38,153 nucleotides of DNA from DASZYF01 sp035545535 (GTDB taxonomy: Bacteria; Actinomycetota; Actinomycetes; Mycobacteriales; CAJCIY01): contig DASZYF010000110.1 in NCBI GenBank assembly GCA_035545535.1, forward strand, positions 1-38,153, given 5' to 3'. Shown in pieces: positions 7,167-18,024 of this stretch. The position numbers and the translations under genes are program-made. The notes beneath the pieces were generated by a model that was given only the letters and a program-made list of their open reading frames with translations, did not search any database and was not told the origin of the DNA. Within the stretch, counting starts at the first letter, position 1, and each line of letters opens with the position of its first letter.

Positions 7167-7456
7167 CGCTCCGGCGGGCTTGCGTCTGTCGGCGTTGCGC
7201 CTGTCGGACAGCCGACGAACCGTCACACCGGAGTCATCCGCGGCCGGTAGAACGGGAGACGACTGATCCGGCGCCCCCACGCCGACGAGCTGGGGGGGCT
7301 TCCGTGCCACACCGTCGTCACGCTCCGTCACCGGACGGCGCAACGTCATGCCCGCCGATCGGCGGAGCTCCTCAAGACCGCACAGCCCAACCACCGAACA
7401 CCCAATCGGCTCACAACGAGGCACATCGGACGGCGAGCAGGAGCGGGAGGCACGCG
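7167..7456. other. 290-nt non-coding region before the metzincin-like gene
   Basis: No convincing gene. It holds short GC-rich repeats (related CCGTCAC-CGGA segments near 7220 and 7327), a possible -10 hexamer TAGAAC around 7246, and a run of seven G at about 7292. Toward the 3' end (7375-7440) the base composition turns unusually rich in A and C. The ribosome binding site GGGAGG at 7445-7450 ends the region. I looked for a c-di-AMP (ydaO-type) riboswitch, which often precedes secreted wall proteins in actinobacteria, and could not match its conserved core. Confidence 0.4.
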
Positions 7457-8104
7457 GTGCGCGGCGCGACGTGGTGGGCCGGGCTGTCCGCGGTGGTCGC
7501 GGCGGCGGTGCCGGGGCTGTGCGGCACCCCGGCGAGCGCTGCTCCCCCGGGCGCTGCCCCGGCGGCCGTGAGCGGGTACGCCGCCGGCCGCTCGCCCTGG
7601 GCAGCGCCGGCCGCGACGGTCGTCGTCGACCCCGCCCTTGCCGGGAGGGCCCGCACCGCCACGAAGGTGTTCCGCTACATCGACGCGCAGATCGGGGCGC
7701 GCACCCGGGTGCGCGTGCGCCCGGTCGGCAGCTACCGGACCGACGGCGCCGCCGCCGACCTCGTGCAGACCGTCCGCCTCGGTGACCCGGGTGCCGGTCA
7801 CCTCGCCTTCACCTGGCGCTACACGACGCCCGAAGGGGCGGTGCACTCGGACACGGTCGTGCGGCCCGGCCTGCCCGCGAGCGGGCCGGGTTCGTTCACG
7901 CGCGTCCTCGCCCACGAGGCCGAGATGAGCGTCGGCGTCGGCGAGTGCTCCGACCCCGGCGCGGTGTGCTTCTGGACGTTCGGAACGTCACGGCCGTGGC
8001 TCGACGGCACCGACCGTGCGCGCCTGGATGAGGTGCGCGCCTACGTGGAGGCGCAACGCGCGGGCGCGGCCGTCAGTGCACGAGGCCCAGGCGCACCTGG
8101 TTGA
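7457..8104 (+). CDS. secreted protein resembling a matrixin-type metzincin with a lost zinc site
   Basis: Exported protein of 215 aa. The GTG at 7457 has GGGAGG six nt upstream and is followed by a signal peptide (hydrophobic WWAGLSAVVAAAVPGLCG, then ASAA). The mature part follows the order of a matrixin/metzincin domain: an N-terminal helix (ATKVFRYIDAQIG), a beta region with AADLVQTVRL, an edge strand, then LAHEAEMSVGVGEC and a downstream D-P-x-x-V-C segment followed by LDGTDRARLDEV. In a true metzincin the helix reads HExxHxxGxxH. Here H153, E154 and G160 are kept, but the second and third ligands are M157 and E163. By inference it is a non-catalytic homologue or uses another metal geometry. 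Its last 32 bp overlap the convergent gene ending at 8073. Confidence 0.55.
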   Translation: MRGATWWAGLSAVVAAAVPGLCGTPASAAPPGAAPAAVSGYAAGRSPWAAPAATVVVDPALAGRARTATKVFRYIDAQIGARTRVRVRPVGSYRTDGAAADLVQTVRLGDPGAGHLAFTWRYTTPEGAVHSDTVVRPGLPASGPGSFTRVLAHEAEMSVGVGECSDPGAVCFWTFGTSRPWLDGTDRARLDEVRAYVEAQRAGAAVSARGPGAPG

Positions 8105-8981
8105 CGATGCCCGACACGTCGATGCCCGGAGTCAGCGCGATGACCCAGCCCTCGCTGTCCATGTCGACCCACGCGCAGCCCGTCAGCCGGCCGAGCTTCT
8201 TCGTCGTGATCGGCGAGCACTTGACGTCCCCGGGCCGCCCGCCGTTCGAGACCTCGACCGCCTTCGTCGCGGCGCCGTCGAAGCCCTCGGCCACGCCGTC
8301 GAGCACGTCTTGCGCGCGGTCGAGCGCGCTGAGGGGCTCACTCGCCTCGACGTTGATGAGGCCCGAGTAGCCGATGGGCGATGACGCATCAGGGTGGCCG
8401 TAGAACGCGACGACGCCTTTCACGTTGCTCGACGTGAGCTGCTTCTTCGCCTTCTGCGCGATCTTCAGCAGCGTCGGGTCGGTCACGAGGCCGCGGCCGG
8501 CGAGCCGCTTGGGCGTCGAGAAGCGCACCACCGGGGCCGGGGCCGACGACGGGGAGACCGGCGGCGTGGAGCCAGGGAGCGTCGGGATGTGGGTCACCGG
8601 GATGACCGGCGTCCCGCCCAGCGCGGCCGATGGCGTCGTCGCGGCCGGTGCCGTGTCCGCCGCGTTGATCGTCGCGACCGCGTTCGCCGCCTGGCTGAGG
8701 CTGCCGATGAGGCAGAGGCCCAGTGCGAGTGCGGTCGTGCGCGGCGCGGGTGGCGTCGGCGGCAGGCCGGCGGCCGCCCGGCGTTCGCTGTCGCGCCGGG
8801 CGAACACGAGCAGGATCGCGCCGATCACGATCGAGCACGCGGCGATGACCGCCCAGCCGAACGCGCTGACGCGCCACGGGGCATGGCCGGTGCGGCGCTC
8901 GGTGCCGCGGGCCTCGAAGTAGCCGACGGGCGCGGCGATCAGGCCGATCGACACGGCGATGCCGAGCACGGTTGGGGTCAC
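8073..8981 (-). CDS. membrane protein with three N-terminal TM segments and an extracytoplasmic C-domain
   Basis: I do not recognise the family. The GTG at 8981 opens directly into the first hydrophobic segment (VLGIAVSIGLIAAPVGYF). No good ribosome binding site is visible, and downstream GTGs at codons in the same segment are alternatives. TM2 is VSAFGWAVIAACSIVIGAILLVF and TM3 is TALALGLCLIGSLSQAANAV. A Pro/Thr/Ser-rich linker follows. A soluble domain of about 150 residues ends the protein and contains VVAFYGHPD, a paired-cysteine region (DVKCSP, LTGCAWVDMD) and a strand-rich C-terminus. The cysteine pair suggests an extracytoplasmic disulphide. The 302-aa product overlaps the convergent metzincin-like gene by 32 bp. 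Confidence 0.65.
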   Translation of the reverse strand: MTPTVLGIAVSIGLIAAPVGYFEARGTERRTGHAPWRVSAFGWAVIAACSIVIGAILLVFARRDSERRAAAGLPPTPPAPRTTALALGLCLIGSLSQAANAVATINAADTAPAATTPSAALGGTPVIPVTHIPTLPGSTPPVSPSSAPAPVVRFSTPKRLAGRGLVTDPTLLKIAQKAKKQLTSSNVKGVVAFYGHPDASSPIGYSGLINVEASEPLSALDRAQDVLDGVAEGFDGAATKAVEVSNGGRPGDVKCSPITTKKLGRLTGCAWVDMDSEGWVIALTPGIDVSGIVNQVRLGLVH

Positions 8982-9045
8982 GCTGTGAGTGTGGGCGGAG
9001 GGCCGTCCGCGCTTCCGGCGAATCGGGCGAAGTGGCCCGAAGTGA

Positions 9046-9888
9046 TCAGGTGCGCGGCGCCGGGCGCTGGCCCTCGGGGATGCGCACCCCGGCGAGCTGC
9101 GTCGCCTGCGCGACGAGCCGGCCGCGGCTGTCCCAGACGTCGCAGGACTCGTCCAGCCACCCGTCCTCGATGAGCCGCGTTCGCTGCCGGATGCGCAGCG
9201 GACCGGGCGCCGGCTGGGCTCGAACGTAGGCCGTGAGCTCGAGCGTCGGCACCCACCCGAACGAGCCGAGCGGGATGGTCGCCGGCGGGAAGCAGTCGAC
9301 CGCGAGCAGCAACGAGCTCGCGTCCCACGGCTCGTCACCGACGAGCCGTGCCCAGCCGCGCCAGTCGGCGTGGCCGCTCGGCGCGCCGGTCGCGGGGTTG
9401 CCGAGGCAGGCCGGGTCCATGCGCTCCTCGACGACACCGAGGATGTGCACGACGAACGGGGCGCCGGGCGGGGTGGTCGGCATGAGGAAGCACGCGTCCT
9501 CGTCGGGGATCGCGAACACCGGCGCGTCGTCGTACCAGGGCTGCGCGTCGTCGGACAGCGTCCCGAGGGTCACCAGCGACTCGACGCACGGCGTGCCGTC
9601 GGCGTCGACGAGCGTCGTGCGGGCCTGTGCGACGCGGCGGCCGCTGCGCAGCGGGTCCACGCGCACCCTCACCTCCGACTCCCACGGGGGAGCGGACAGG
9701 AAGTGGCTGCTCGTGGCGAAGGCGTGCGGGTAGCGCCCCTCGAGGTCGGCGATGGCGGCCTGGGCCGACAGCGCGACGAGGTAGCCGCCGTTGGGCTTGT
9801 CGCCCACGCCGTAGCCGGGGTGCAGCCGCCCCGCGTACTCGTGCTCGCCCACGCACCGGACGCGGCTGGATTCGGAAAACAGACCCAC
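9046..9888 (-). CDS. acyl-CoA thioesterase-like protein (double hotdog)
   Basis: A 280-aa protein with two hotdog halves, the architecture of TesB-like thioesterase family proteins (4HBT_3 type), which hydrolyse or bind acyl-CoAs. The N-terminal half shows HPGYGVGDKPNGGYL, where the NGGY turn begins the long central helix of a hotdog fold. The second half has GWVPTLELTAYVRAQPAPG and a final strand pair SCDVWDSRGRLVAQATQLAGV, typical of the family C-terminus. The substrate cannot be told from sequence. The GTG start at 9888 has an AGCCTA (TAGGCT on the minus strand) hexamer 8 nt upstream. It is divergent from valS. Confidence 0.8.
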   Translation of the reverse strand: MGLFSESSRVRCVGEHEYAGRLHPGYGVGDKPNGGYLVALSAQAAIADLEGRYPHAFATSSHFLSAPPWESEVRVRVDPLRSGRRVAQARTTLVDADGTPCVESLVTLGTLSDDAQPWYDDAPVFAIPDEDACFLMPTTPPGAPFVVHILGVVEERMDPACLGNPATGAPSGHADWRGWARLVGDEPWDASSLLLAVDCFPPATIPLGSFGWVPTLELTAYVRAQPAPGPLRIRQRTRLIEDGWLDESCDVWDSRGRLVAQATQLAGVRIPEGQRPAPRT

Positions 9889-9896
9889 GAGGCACG

Positions 9897-9902
9897 AGCC
9901 TA
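9897..9902 (-). promoter_or_regulatory. -10 element of the thioesterase gene
   Basis: On the minus strand TAGGCT lies 8 nt before the GTG at 9888, with no ribosome binding site between. It fits a leaderless or near-leaderless transcript. Confidence 0.4.
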
Positions 9903-10021
9903 CCGGGGGCGCCGCGCCGTCGATCGGGCCTCTCCGGGGAGGGCGTTGCGGGGTCCGGACGGGTGGCTTTGCTGCCGGCCGACCAGATCGCCCGTGCGGG
10001 TAGGGGCTCGCGCGTGCTTCC

Positions 10022-10027
10022 TAGACT
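10022..10027 (+). promoter_or_regulatory. valS -10 element, leaderless start
   Basis: TAGACT ends 6 nt before the valS ATG at 10034, with no Shine-Dalgarno. The spacing is identical to that at clpP1 and proA. Confidence 0.55.
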
Positions 10028-10033
10028 CGCCGC

Positions 10034-12612
<2,579 letters not shown>

Positions 12613-12616
<4 letters not shown>

Positions 12617-13947
12617 GCTCGTACGACGACGCGCTGGAGGTGCTCCGGTCGCGCTGGGAGCACGTCATGGTCCCGGACCTCGCGCGGATCCGCGAGCTGA
12701 TGGACCTGCTCGGGTCTCCGCAGCGGGCCTACCCGGCGGTGCACCTCACCGGCACGAACGGCAAGACGAGCACGGCCCGGATGATCGATGCGTTGCTGCG
12801 CGCGCACGGCCTGCGGACGGGTCGCTACACCTCACCGCACCTCGAGCGCGTCGTGGAGCGCATCTCGCTCGACGGCGAGCCGGTGACGGAGCAGCGCTTC
12901 GGCGAGGTCTGGGAGGACATCGCGCCCTACGTCGGCATGGTCGACGCTCGGCACCCCGAGCGGGTCACGTTCTTCGAGCTCACCACCGCCATGGCGTTCG
13001 CGGCGTTCGCCGACGCGCCGGTCGACGTCGCGGTCGTCGAGGTGGGCCTCGGCGGGGAGTGGGACGCGACGAACGTCATCGACGCCGGTGTCTGCGCGGT
13101 CACCACCATCGACCTCGACCACACCGCGTTGCTCGGCACGACGGTGGAGGCCATCGCGAAGGAGAAGGCCGGCATCGTGCACGGGGGCGCGACGCTGATC
13201 TCCGCGTTGCAGCCGCCGGGCGCGCTGGACGTGCTGACCCGCAGGGCTTCCGAGGTCGGCGCGACCATCGCGCGCGAGGGGCTCGAGTTCGGCGTGCTCG
13301 CGCGCGACCTCGCCGTCGGCGGTCAGCAGCTCGCCCTGCAGGGCCTCGGCGGTACGTACGACGGGATCTTCCTTCCGCTGCACGGCGGGCACCAGGCGCA
13401 CAACGCGGTGGTCGCGCTCGCCGCGGTCGAGGCCTTCCTCGGCGCGGGTGCGGAGCAGATGCTCAGCCTCGACACCGTGCGCGAAGGCTTCGCGATGGCC
13501 GACTCGCCGGGCCGGCTCGAAGTCGTCCGCCGCTCGCCGACGGTGCTGCTCGACGGCGCGCACAACCCGGCGGGCACCGCTGCTCTCGTCGCGGCACTGC
13601 ACGAGGAGTTCGCGTTCGAGCACCTCGTCGTCGTGCTCGGCTGCCTCGCCGACAAGGACGTCAACGGCATCCTCGAGCAGCTCGAGCCGGTCGCCGACGA
13701 GCTGGTCTGCACGTCGTCGTCATCGCCGCGGGCGATGGACGCGGAGGACCTCGAAGCCCTCGCGCGCGAGGTCATGGATGAGGACCGGATCCACCTCGAG
13801 CCGCGCCTGGCGGACGCGATCGACGCCGCGTTCGCGCTGACCGACCGCGCGGCCGCCGACCGCGGGATCGACGCGGGGACGGGGATCCTCGTCTGCGGAT
13901 CCCTCGTCACGGTGGGCGAGGCCCGGACGCTCCTGCACCGCCGTTAG
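12613..13947 (+). CDS. folC: bifunctional folylpolyglutamate synthase / dihydrofolate synthase
   Basis: Adds L-glutamate to dihydropteroate and to reduced folates in the cytoplasm, using ATP. The product is 444 aa. The Mur-ligase-type P-loop TGTNGKTS is at 46-53. Further family motifs are TSPHLERVVERI, the VVEVGLGGEWDATNV segment with its metal-contacting residues, LDHTALLG, EKAGI, and DGAHNPAGT in the C-terminal domain. The GTG start overlaps the valS stop (GTGA), so translation is coupled to valS. The valS-folC order is conserved in actinobacteria, and ndk lies shortly downstream as usual. Confidence 0.97.
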
Positions 13948-13978
13948 CCCGCACTTCTCCTCGACCCCCGCGCCTCCG

Positions 13979-13984
13979 TAGCCT
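13979..13984 (+). promoter_or_regulatory. -10 element of the 13992 gene, leaderless start
   Basis: TAGCCT ends 7 nt before the GTG at 13992, with no ribosome binding site. It lies in the 44-nt gap after folC. Confidence 0.45.
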
Positions 13985-13991
13985 CAGCGGT

Positions 13992-14948
13992 GTGAGTGCT
14001 CCCGAGGGCATCACGCCGGACGTCGTCGCGGCGGTGCTGCGCCGCGCGGCCGAGATCGAGGCCGGCCGCAGCGGCGACGCGCCGGCGCTCGACATCAGCG
14101 CGGTGGCCGACGTGGGGCGCGAGCTCGGCCTGTCGCCCGACGCGGTGGAGCGGGCGACGCAGGAGTGGCGTCGCGGCGAGCTGGCCCGGGTCGAGGAGCA
14201 CGGGAGCGACCGGCGCCTCGGCGTGGAGGCTCTCGTCGTGGTGCAGCGGCAGCTTCCGGTCGCCCCGGCCGACGCCCGCCGCCGGACCGAGGCGTGGCTC
14301 GACGTCCAGCACATGGAGCGGCGCCGGCACACCGCGGCGAGCAGCGAGTGGGCGCCGAAGCACGGGCCGATGGCCGCGCTCCGGCGCGTCATGACCCCGA
14401 GCCGCGGCCCGCGGCTGCCCGAGGTCGACCGGGTGCGGCTCATCGTCACCCCGGCCGGCGCGAGCGAGACCCGCGTGCGGGTCGAGGCCGGCCTCGGCTC
14501 CGCGCGCAAGGGCCTGCTCGGCACCCTCGTCGCCCTGCCCCTCCTGCTCGGCCTCGGCGGGGGCGTCGCCGCGGTCGCGGTCGAGCCCGGCTGGATCGAG
14601 GCCGGCGCCCCGATCGCGGGCGCGAGCCTGGCGCTGGCCGGCTACCCCGCGGCGCGCTCGTCGATGCGGAAGCGCCGCGATCAGGTGTCCGACGCCGTGC
14701 ACGGCGCGCTCGACGACGTCACCACCGGCGAGGCGCTCGCGCCCGTCGACGGCGTCGACCAGATCATCGCGGCGGCCACCAAGCGAGCCCTCGACCGCGC
14801 GACGCGCAGCAGCCGCAGCTGGGTGGGACGCACCGTGCGACCGATGCCGCAGCCGTGGACCGTGCTGCCGCCCGCCGCCCCGACCTCACCACCCATGCCG
14901 GCGCCACCGCAGCCGCCGGGCGCCCCGCCGTGGGCGGAAGAGGCCTGA
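13992..14948 (+). CDS. two-TM protein with an N-terminal helical domain, function unknown
   Basis: A 318-aa protein. The N-terminal 60 residues follow a pattern seen in many bacterial membrane proteins: a helix with VVAAVLRRAAEIEA, then ISAVADVGRELGLSPDAVERA, a small helical module of unknown role. A strand-rich stretch (about 70-165) follows. Two hydrophobic segments (LLGTLVALPLLLGLGGGVAAVAV and APIAGASLALAGYPAA) sit in the middle. A charged helical region and a Pro-rich tail ending PPWAEEA complete the protein. I do not recognise a catalytic domain. It lies between folC and ndk, where actinobacteria often have a small membrane protein (DUF4233), but it does not look like that family. Confidence 0.7.
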   Translation: MSAPEGITPDVVAAVLRRAAEIEAGRSGDAPALDISAVADVGRELGLSPDAVERATQEWRRGELARVEEHGSDRRLGVEALVVVQRQLPVAPADARRRTEAWLDVQHMERRRHTAASSEWAPKHGPMAALRRVMTPSRGPRLPEVDRVRLIVTPAGASETRVRVEAGLGSARKGLLGTLVALPLLLGLGGGVAAVAVEPGWIEAGAPIAGASLALAGYPAARSSMRKRRDQVSDAVHGALDDVTTGEALAPVDGVDQIIAAATKRALDRATRSSRSWVGRTVRPMPQPWTVLPPAAPTSPPMPAPPQPPGAPPWAEEA

Positions 14949-14959
14949 GGCCGTTCATC

Positions 14960-14965
14960 TAGGGT
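14960..14965 (+). promoter_or_regulatory. ndk -10 element, leaderless start
   Basis: TAGGGT ends 7 nt before the ndk GTG at 14973, with no clear Shine-Dalgarno in the gap. Confidence 0.45.
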
Positions 14966-14972
14966 CGTCGGC

Positions 14973-15389
14973 GTGACGGAGCGAACGCTGGTCCTGGTCA
15001 AGCCCGACGGTGTGCGCCGCGGCCTGGTGGGAGAGGTCATCGGCCGTCTCGAGCGCAAGGGCCTCACGCTCATCGCCCTCGAGCAGCGGACGCTGACCGA
15101 GGAGGTGGCCAAGCGCCACTACGCCGAGCACGACGGCAAGCCGTTCTTCGCGGGCCTCGTCACCTTCATCACCGGCGGCCCGCTCGTCGCGCTCGTCGTC
15201 GAGGGCCCGAACGCCATCGCCGCCACCCGTGGCCTCATGGGTGTCACCAACCCCGTGGAGGCGACGCCCGGCTCGATCCGCGGCGACTTCGGCCTCGAGA
15301 TCGGGGAGAACCTGGTGCACGGCTCGGACTCACCCGAGTCGGCCGCCCGCGAGATCGCGATCTTCTTCCCGAGCCTCGCGCTGGCCTAG
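14973..15389 (+). CDS. ndk: nucleoside diphosphate kinase
   Basis: Transfers the terminal phosphate from NTPs to NDPs through a phospho-histidine. The product is 138 aa, full length for bacterial Ndk. The N-terminal strand TLVLVKPDGVRRGLVG carries the conserved KPDG. The catalytic histidine is H116 in NLVHGSDS, and ATRGLMGVTNP supplies the nucleotide-binding loop. The GTG start at 14973 follows a -10-like hexamer at leaderless distance. A strong hairpin at 15441-15471 ends the transcript before the mre operon. Confidence 0.98.
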   Translation: MTERTLVLVKPDGVRRGLVGEVIGRLERKGLTLIALEQRTLTEEVAKRHYAEHDGKPFFAGLVTFITGGPLVALVVEGPNAIAATRGLMGVTNPVEATPGSIRGDFGLEIGENLVHGSDSPESAAREIAIFFPSLALA

Positions 15390-15440
15390 TGCTCGCCGCC
15401 TGACGGTCCGGCGCGTCCGATCGAGCCCGGGACGAGGAAG

Positions 15441-15471
15441 CGGCCGGGCGCTCCCCTCCTGCGCCCGGCCG
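15441..15471. terminator. intrinsic terminator after ndk
   Basis: CGGCCGGGCGC (15441-15451) and GCGCCCGGCCG (15461-15471) form a perfect 11-bp stem with a 9-nt loop, 52 nt after the ndk stop. No U tract follows. This is the strongest hairpin in the window and separates ndk from the mre operon. Confidence 0.7.
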
Positions 15472-15601
15472 ATCTGGTGCAACGGTGGCGTGACAGACCT
15501 CTCACTTGCCAGCGACTGTCCGGTGGCCGACACAGTGCGGCGCGTCACACGGCAGGCGTGCGGGTGCGCCAAGGGGGTGGACAGAGGTGGCGAGCGTCAC
15601 T

Positions 15602-15618
15602 CTCGACCTCAGGTCGAG
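15602..15618. promoter_or_regulatory. operator-like palindrome upstream of the mreB promoter
   Basis: CTCGACCTCAGGTCGAG has 8-bp perfect arms around a single central C. It lies 13 bp upstream of the -35 of the predicted mreB promoter, a normal place for an activator or repressor. The regulator is unknown. Confidence 0.5.
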
Positions 15619-15631
15619 GTCAAACAGCGAT

Positions 15632-15661
15632 TTGTCGTCTCGAGGGACGAGGACGTAGTTT
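15632..15661 (+). promoter_or_regulatory. predicted sigma70-type promoter of mreB
   Basis: TTGTCG (15632-15637), an 18-nt spacer, and TAGTTT (15656-15661) form a vegetative-type promoter about 90 nt before mreB. Confidence 0.5.
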
Positions 15662-15753
15662 CGTCGCGCCGCCGGGTTGCGGGCTGCATGCGCAGTCATC
15701 CCTCGACGCCCGGCCAAACGCTCCCCGACCGGCCCCCTCCGGAGGTCCCACGC

Positions 15754-16794
15754 ATGGCGTCTGCCACGCAGTCGATGTCCTTCCTCGGCCGTGACATGGC
15801 CGTCGACCTCGGCACCGCCAACACGCTCGTCTACGTCCGTGGCCGCGGCATCGTGCTCAACGAGCCGAGCGTCGTCGCGATCAACACGAACACCGGCGGC
15901 ATCCTCGCCGTCGGCACCGAGGCGAAGCGGATGATCGGCCGCACGCCCGGCAACATCGTGGCGATCCGCCCGCTGAAGGACGGCGTCATCGCCGACTTCG
16001 AGACCACCGAGCGGATGCTGCGCTACTTCATCCAGAAGGTGCACCGCCGCAGCCGCTTCGCCCGGCCGCGCATCGTCGTCTGCGTGCCCTCGGGAATCAC
16101 GGGCGTCGAGCAGCGGGCGGTGAAGGACGCGGGCTACCAGGCCGGCGCGCGCAAGGTCTACATCATCGAGGAGCCCATGGCGGCGGCCATCGGCTCGGGC
16201 CTGCCGGTGCACGAGCCCACCGGCAACATGGTCGTCGACATCGGCGGTGGCACCACCGAGGTCGCGGTCATCTCCCTCGGCGGCATCGTCACCAGCCAGT
16301 CGATCCGCACCGGCGGCGACGAGCTCGACGCGTCGATCATCGCGTACGTGAAGAAGGAGTACTCGCTCATGCTGGGCGAGCGCACCGCGGAAGAGATCAA
16401 GATGGCCATCGGCTCCGCGTTCCCCGCGCCGGACGAGCCGCACGCCGAGATCCGCGGCCGTGACCTCGTGAGCGGCCTGCCGAAGACGATCGTCGTGAGC
16501 GCGGAGGAGATCCGCAAGGCGATCGAGGAGCCGGTCAACGCGATCATCGACGCCGTGAAGACCACGCTCGACAAGTGCCCTCCGGAGCTCTCGGGCGACG
16601 TCATGGACCGCGGCATCGTGCTCACCGGTGGTGGCGCGCTGCTGAAGGGCCTCGACGAGCGCCTGAAGCACGAGACCGGCATGCCGATCCTCATCACCGA
16701 CAACCCGCTGCACTCCGTGGCCATGGGCTCGGGCAAGTGCGTCGAGGAGTTCGAAGCGCTGCAGCAGGTCCTCATCTCCGAGCCGCGCCACTGA
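15754..16794 (+). CDS. mreB: rod shape-determining actin homologue MreB
   Basis: Bacterial actin that assembles membrane-associated filaments and organises lateral or spore wall synthesis. The product is 346 aa from the ATG at 15754, chosen for GGAGG 8 nt upstream. An internal ATG at 15775 (MSFLGRDMAVDLG) would also give a normal MreB. Actin-fold nucleotide motifs are clear: phosphate-1 DLGTANTLVYV, connect/phosphate-2 VVDIGGGTTEVAVIS, and the adenosine motif GIVLTGGGALLKGLDE. It is first in the mreB-mreC-mreD-mrdA-rodA cluster and probably drives it from the promoter at 15632. Confidence 0.98.
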   Translation: MASATQSMSFLGRDMAVDLGTANTLVYVRGRGIVLNEPSVVAINTNTGGILAVGTEAKRMIGRTPGNIVAIRPLKDGVIADFETTERMLRYFIQKVHRRSRFARPRIVVCVPSGITGVEQRAVKDAGYQAGARKVYIIEEPMAAAIGSGLPVHEPTGNMVVDIGGGTTEVAVISLGGIVTSQSIRTGGDELDASIIAYVKKEYSLMLGERTAEEIKMAIGSAFPAPDEPHAEIRGRDLVSGLPKTIVVSAEEIRKAIEEPVNAIIDAVKTTLDKCPPELSGDVMDRGIVLTGGGALLKGLDERLKHETGMPILITDNPLHSVAMGSGKCVEEFEALQQVLISEPRH

Positions 16795-16836
16795 CGGCAG
16801 CGGTGGGCCTCCCGGCCTCCGTGATCACCTCGACTC

Positions 16837-18024
16837 GTGGGACGTGACAGCAGAAGGCTCCGACTCGTCGTCGCCCTGCTCCTGCTGACCTCGTTCACGT
16901 TCCTCACGCTCGACAGCCGCTCCGGCCACGGCACGTTCGGTGGCGCGCGGCGCATCGTGGGCGACATCTTCGGTCCCATCGCGCATGCCGTGCACGGCAT
17001 CACTGCACCGGTGGGCCGCGCGTTCTCCGCCGCGATCCACTCGGGTCGTGACAAGAACAAGATCCGCGACCTCGAGAAGCAGATCACCATCCTCAACCAG
17101 AACATCGCGAGCGACACCGAGAACCAGAAGGCGCGCGACTCGCTGCGCAACCTGCGCTACTTCGAGTCCCGCTCGAACAGCACCATCACGTGGGCGCAGG
17201 TCATCACGCACGGCGCGTCGGCGGTGCAGGACTACCAGCAGACGGTCGTCATCGATGCCGGCTCGATGGACGGCATCAGGAAGGACATGTACGTCGTCGA
17301 CGCGACGTCCGGCACCGGCGGCCTCGTCGGTCAGATCGTCGAGGTCAGCCGCTCCACGTCCATCGTGCGGCTCCTCATCGATAAGGGCTTCACCGTGACG
17401 GTGCAGTCCGAGGACGAGGGCCTCACCAAGCCGGCGACCATCACCGGGCAGGGCCCGAACGTGCCGCTGCGCCTGGTGGTGTCCGACAGCCAGTACGCGA
17501 TCAAGGTCGGGCAGCGGTTCGGCACCAAGGCGGTGCCGTCCACCGACGGCTTCCTGCCGGTCCCCGCCGCGATCCCCGTCGGCACGGTCACCCGGGTGAC
17601 CACGCAGATCGGAGACAACGGCGCCACCGCCGACGTGCAGCCGTTCTTCACGCCGGGCGCGCTCGACTACGTCGGCATCGTGCTGACCCAGGGCCGCGAC
17701 GTGCCCCGCATCGCGCTGCCCCCGACCCCGTCGCCCCAGCCCGCGAGCACGTCGCCGTCGTCGCCCGCGTCTGCCTCGGCCACGCCGTCCGCGGTCGGCC
17801 AGAGCTCGCACGTCGTCACGCCGACGAGCCCGGCGGCGCCGCCCCCGACCACTCCGTCGGCGCCGCGCACGAGCGCGCCGCCGAGCCGGCCGCCCTCCAG
17901 CCCGGCGACGCACAGCCCGTCGCCGTCGGTGCACAAGAGCGCGTCGCCGAGCAAGGTGCCGTCGTCGGCGCCGAGGTCGTCGGCGCGCAGCTCCCCGCCG
18001 GCGTCGAGCAGCCCCAAGCCATGA
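16837..18024 (+). CDS. mreC: rod shape-determining protein MreC
   Basis: Bitopic membrane protein that links MreB to the periplasmic synthesis enzymes. The product is 395 aa. One N-terminal TM (LRLVVALLLLTSFTFLTLDS), a coiled coil at about 65-105 (KIRDLEKQITILNQNI), and the two beta-barrel MreC domain (about 110-280, with VVIDAGSMDGIRKDM) are visible. An unusual Pro/Ser/Thr/Ala tail of about 105 residues after 290 is low complexity and probably spans the wall. The GTG start at 16837 has no clear ribosome binding site. The stop overlaps mreD by 4 nt (ATGA). Confidence 0.95.
   Translation: MGRDSRRLRLVVALLLLTSFTFLTLDSRSGHGTFGGARRIVGDIFGPIAHAVHGITAPVGRAFSAAIHSGRDKNKIRDLEKQITILNQNIASDTENQKARDSLRNLRYFESRSNSTITWAQVITHGASAVQDYQQTVVIDAGSMDGIRKDMYVVDATSGTGGLVGQIVEVSRSTSIVRLLIDKGFTVTVQSEDEGLTKPATITGQGPNVPLRLVVSDSQYAIKVGQRFGTKAVPSTDGFLPVPAAIPVGTVTRVTTQIGDNGATADVQPFFTPGALDYVGIVLTQGRDVPRIALPPTPSPQPASTSPSSPASASATPSAVGQSSHVVTPTSPAAPPPTTPSAPRTSAPPSRPPSSPATHSPSPSVHKSASPSKVPSSAPRSSARSSPPASSSPKP

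Larger units (their letters stand above)
15472..15753 (+). other. mreB promoter and leader region
   Basis: A 282-nt non-coding stretch, less GC-rich than its surroundings. It holds a 17-bp palindrome (15602-15618), a promoter-like pair (15632-15661), a leader of about 85 nt, and the mreB ribosome binding site GGAGG (15741-15745). No small open reading frame is convincing. The mreB frame stays open upstream to about 15229, but that part covers the terminator and ndk and is not coding. Confidence 0.6.

Noticed and set aside
7167..7456. c-di-AMP (ydaO-type) or another known riboswitch upstream of the secreted metzincin-like gene
   Set aside because: Position and downstream gene type suggested it, but the conserved core segments are not present, and no other riboswitch signature could be matched by eye.
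9889..10033. T-box leader for valS
   Set aside because: The region is only 145 nt, has no T-box core sequence, and the -10 box sits at the start codon, leaving no room for a leader.
15229..15753. Upstream extension of the mreB frame by 175 codons
   Set aside because: It runs through ndk, the 11-bp terminator and the promoter region. MreB proteins start near 15754, and a good ribosome binding site is there.
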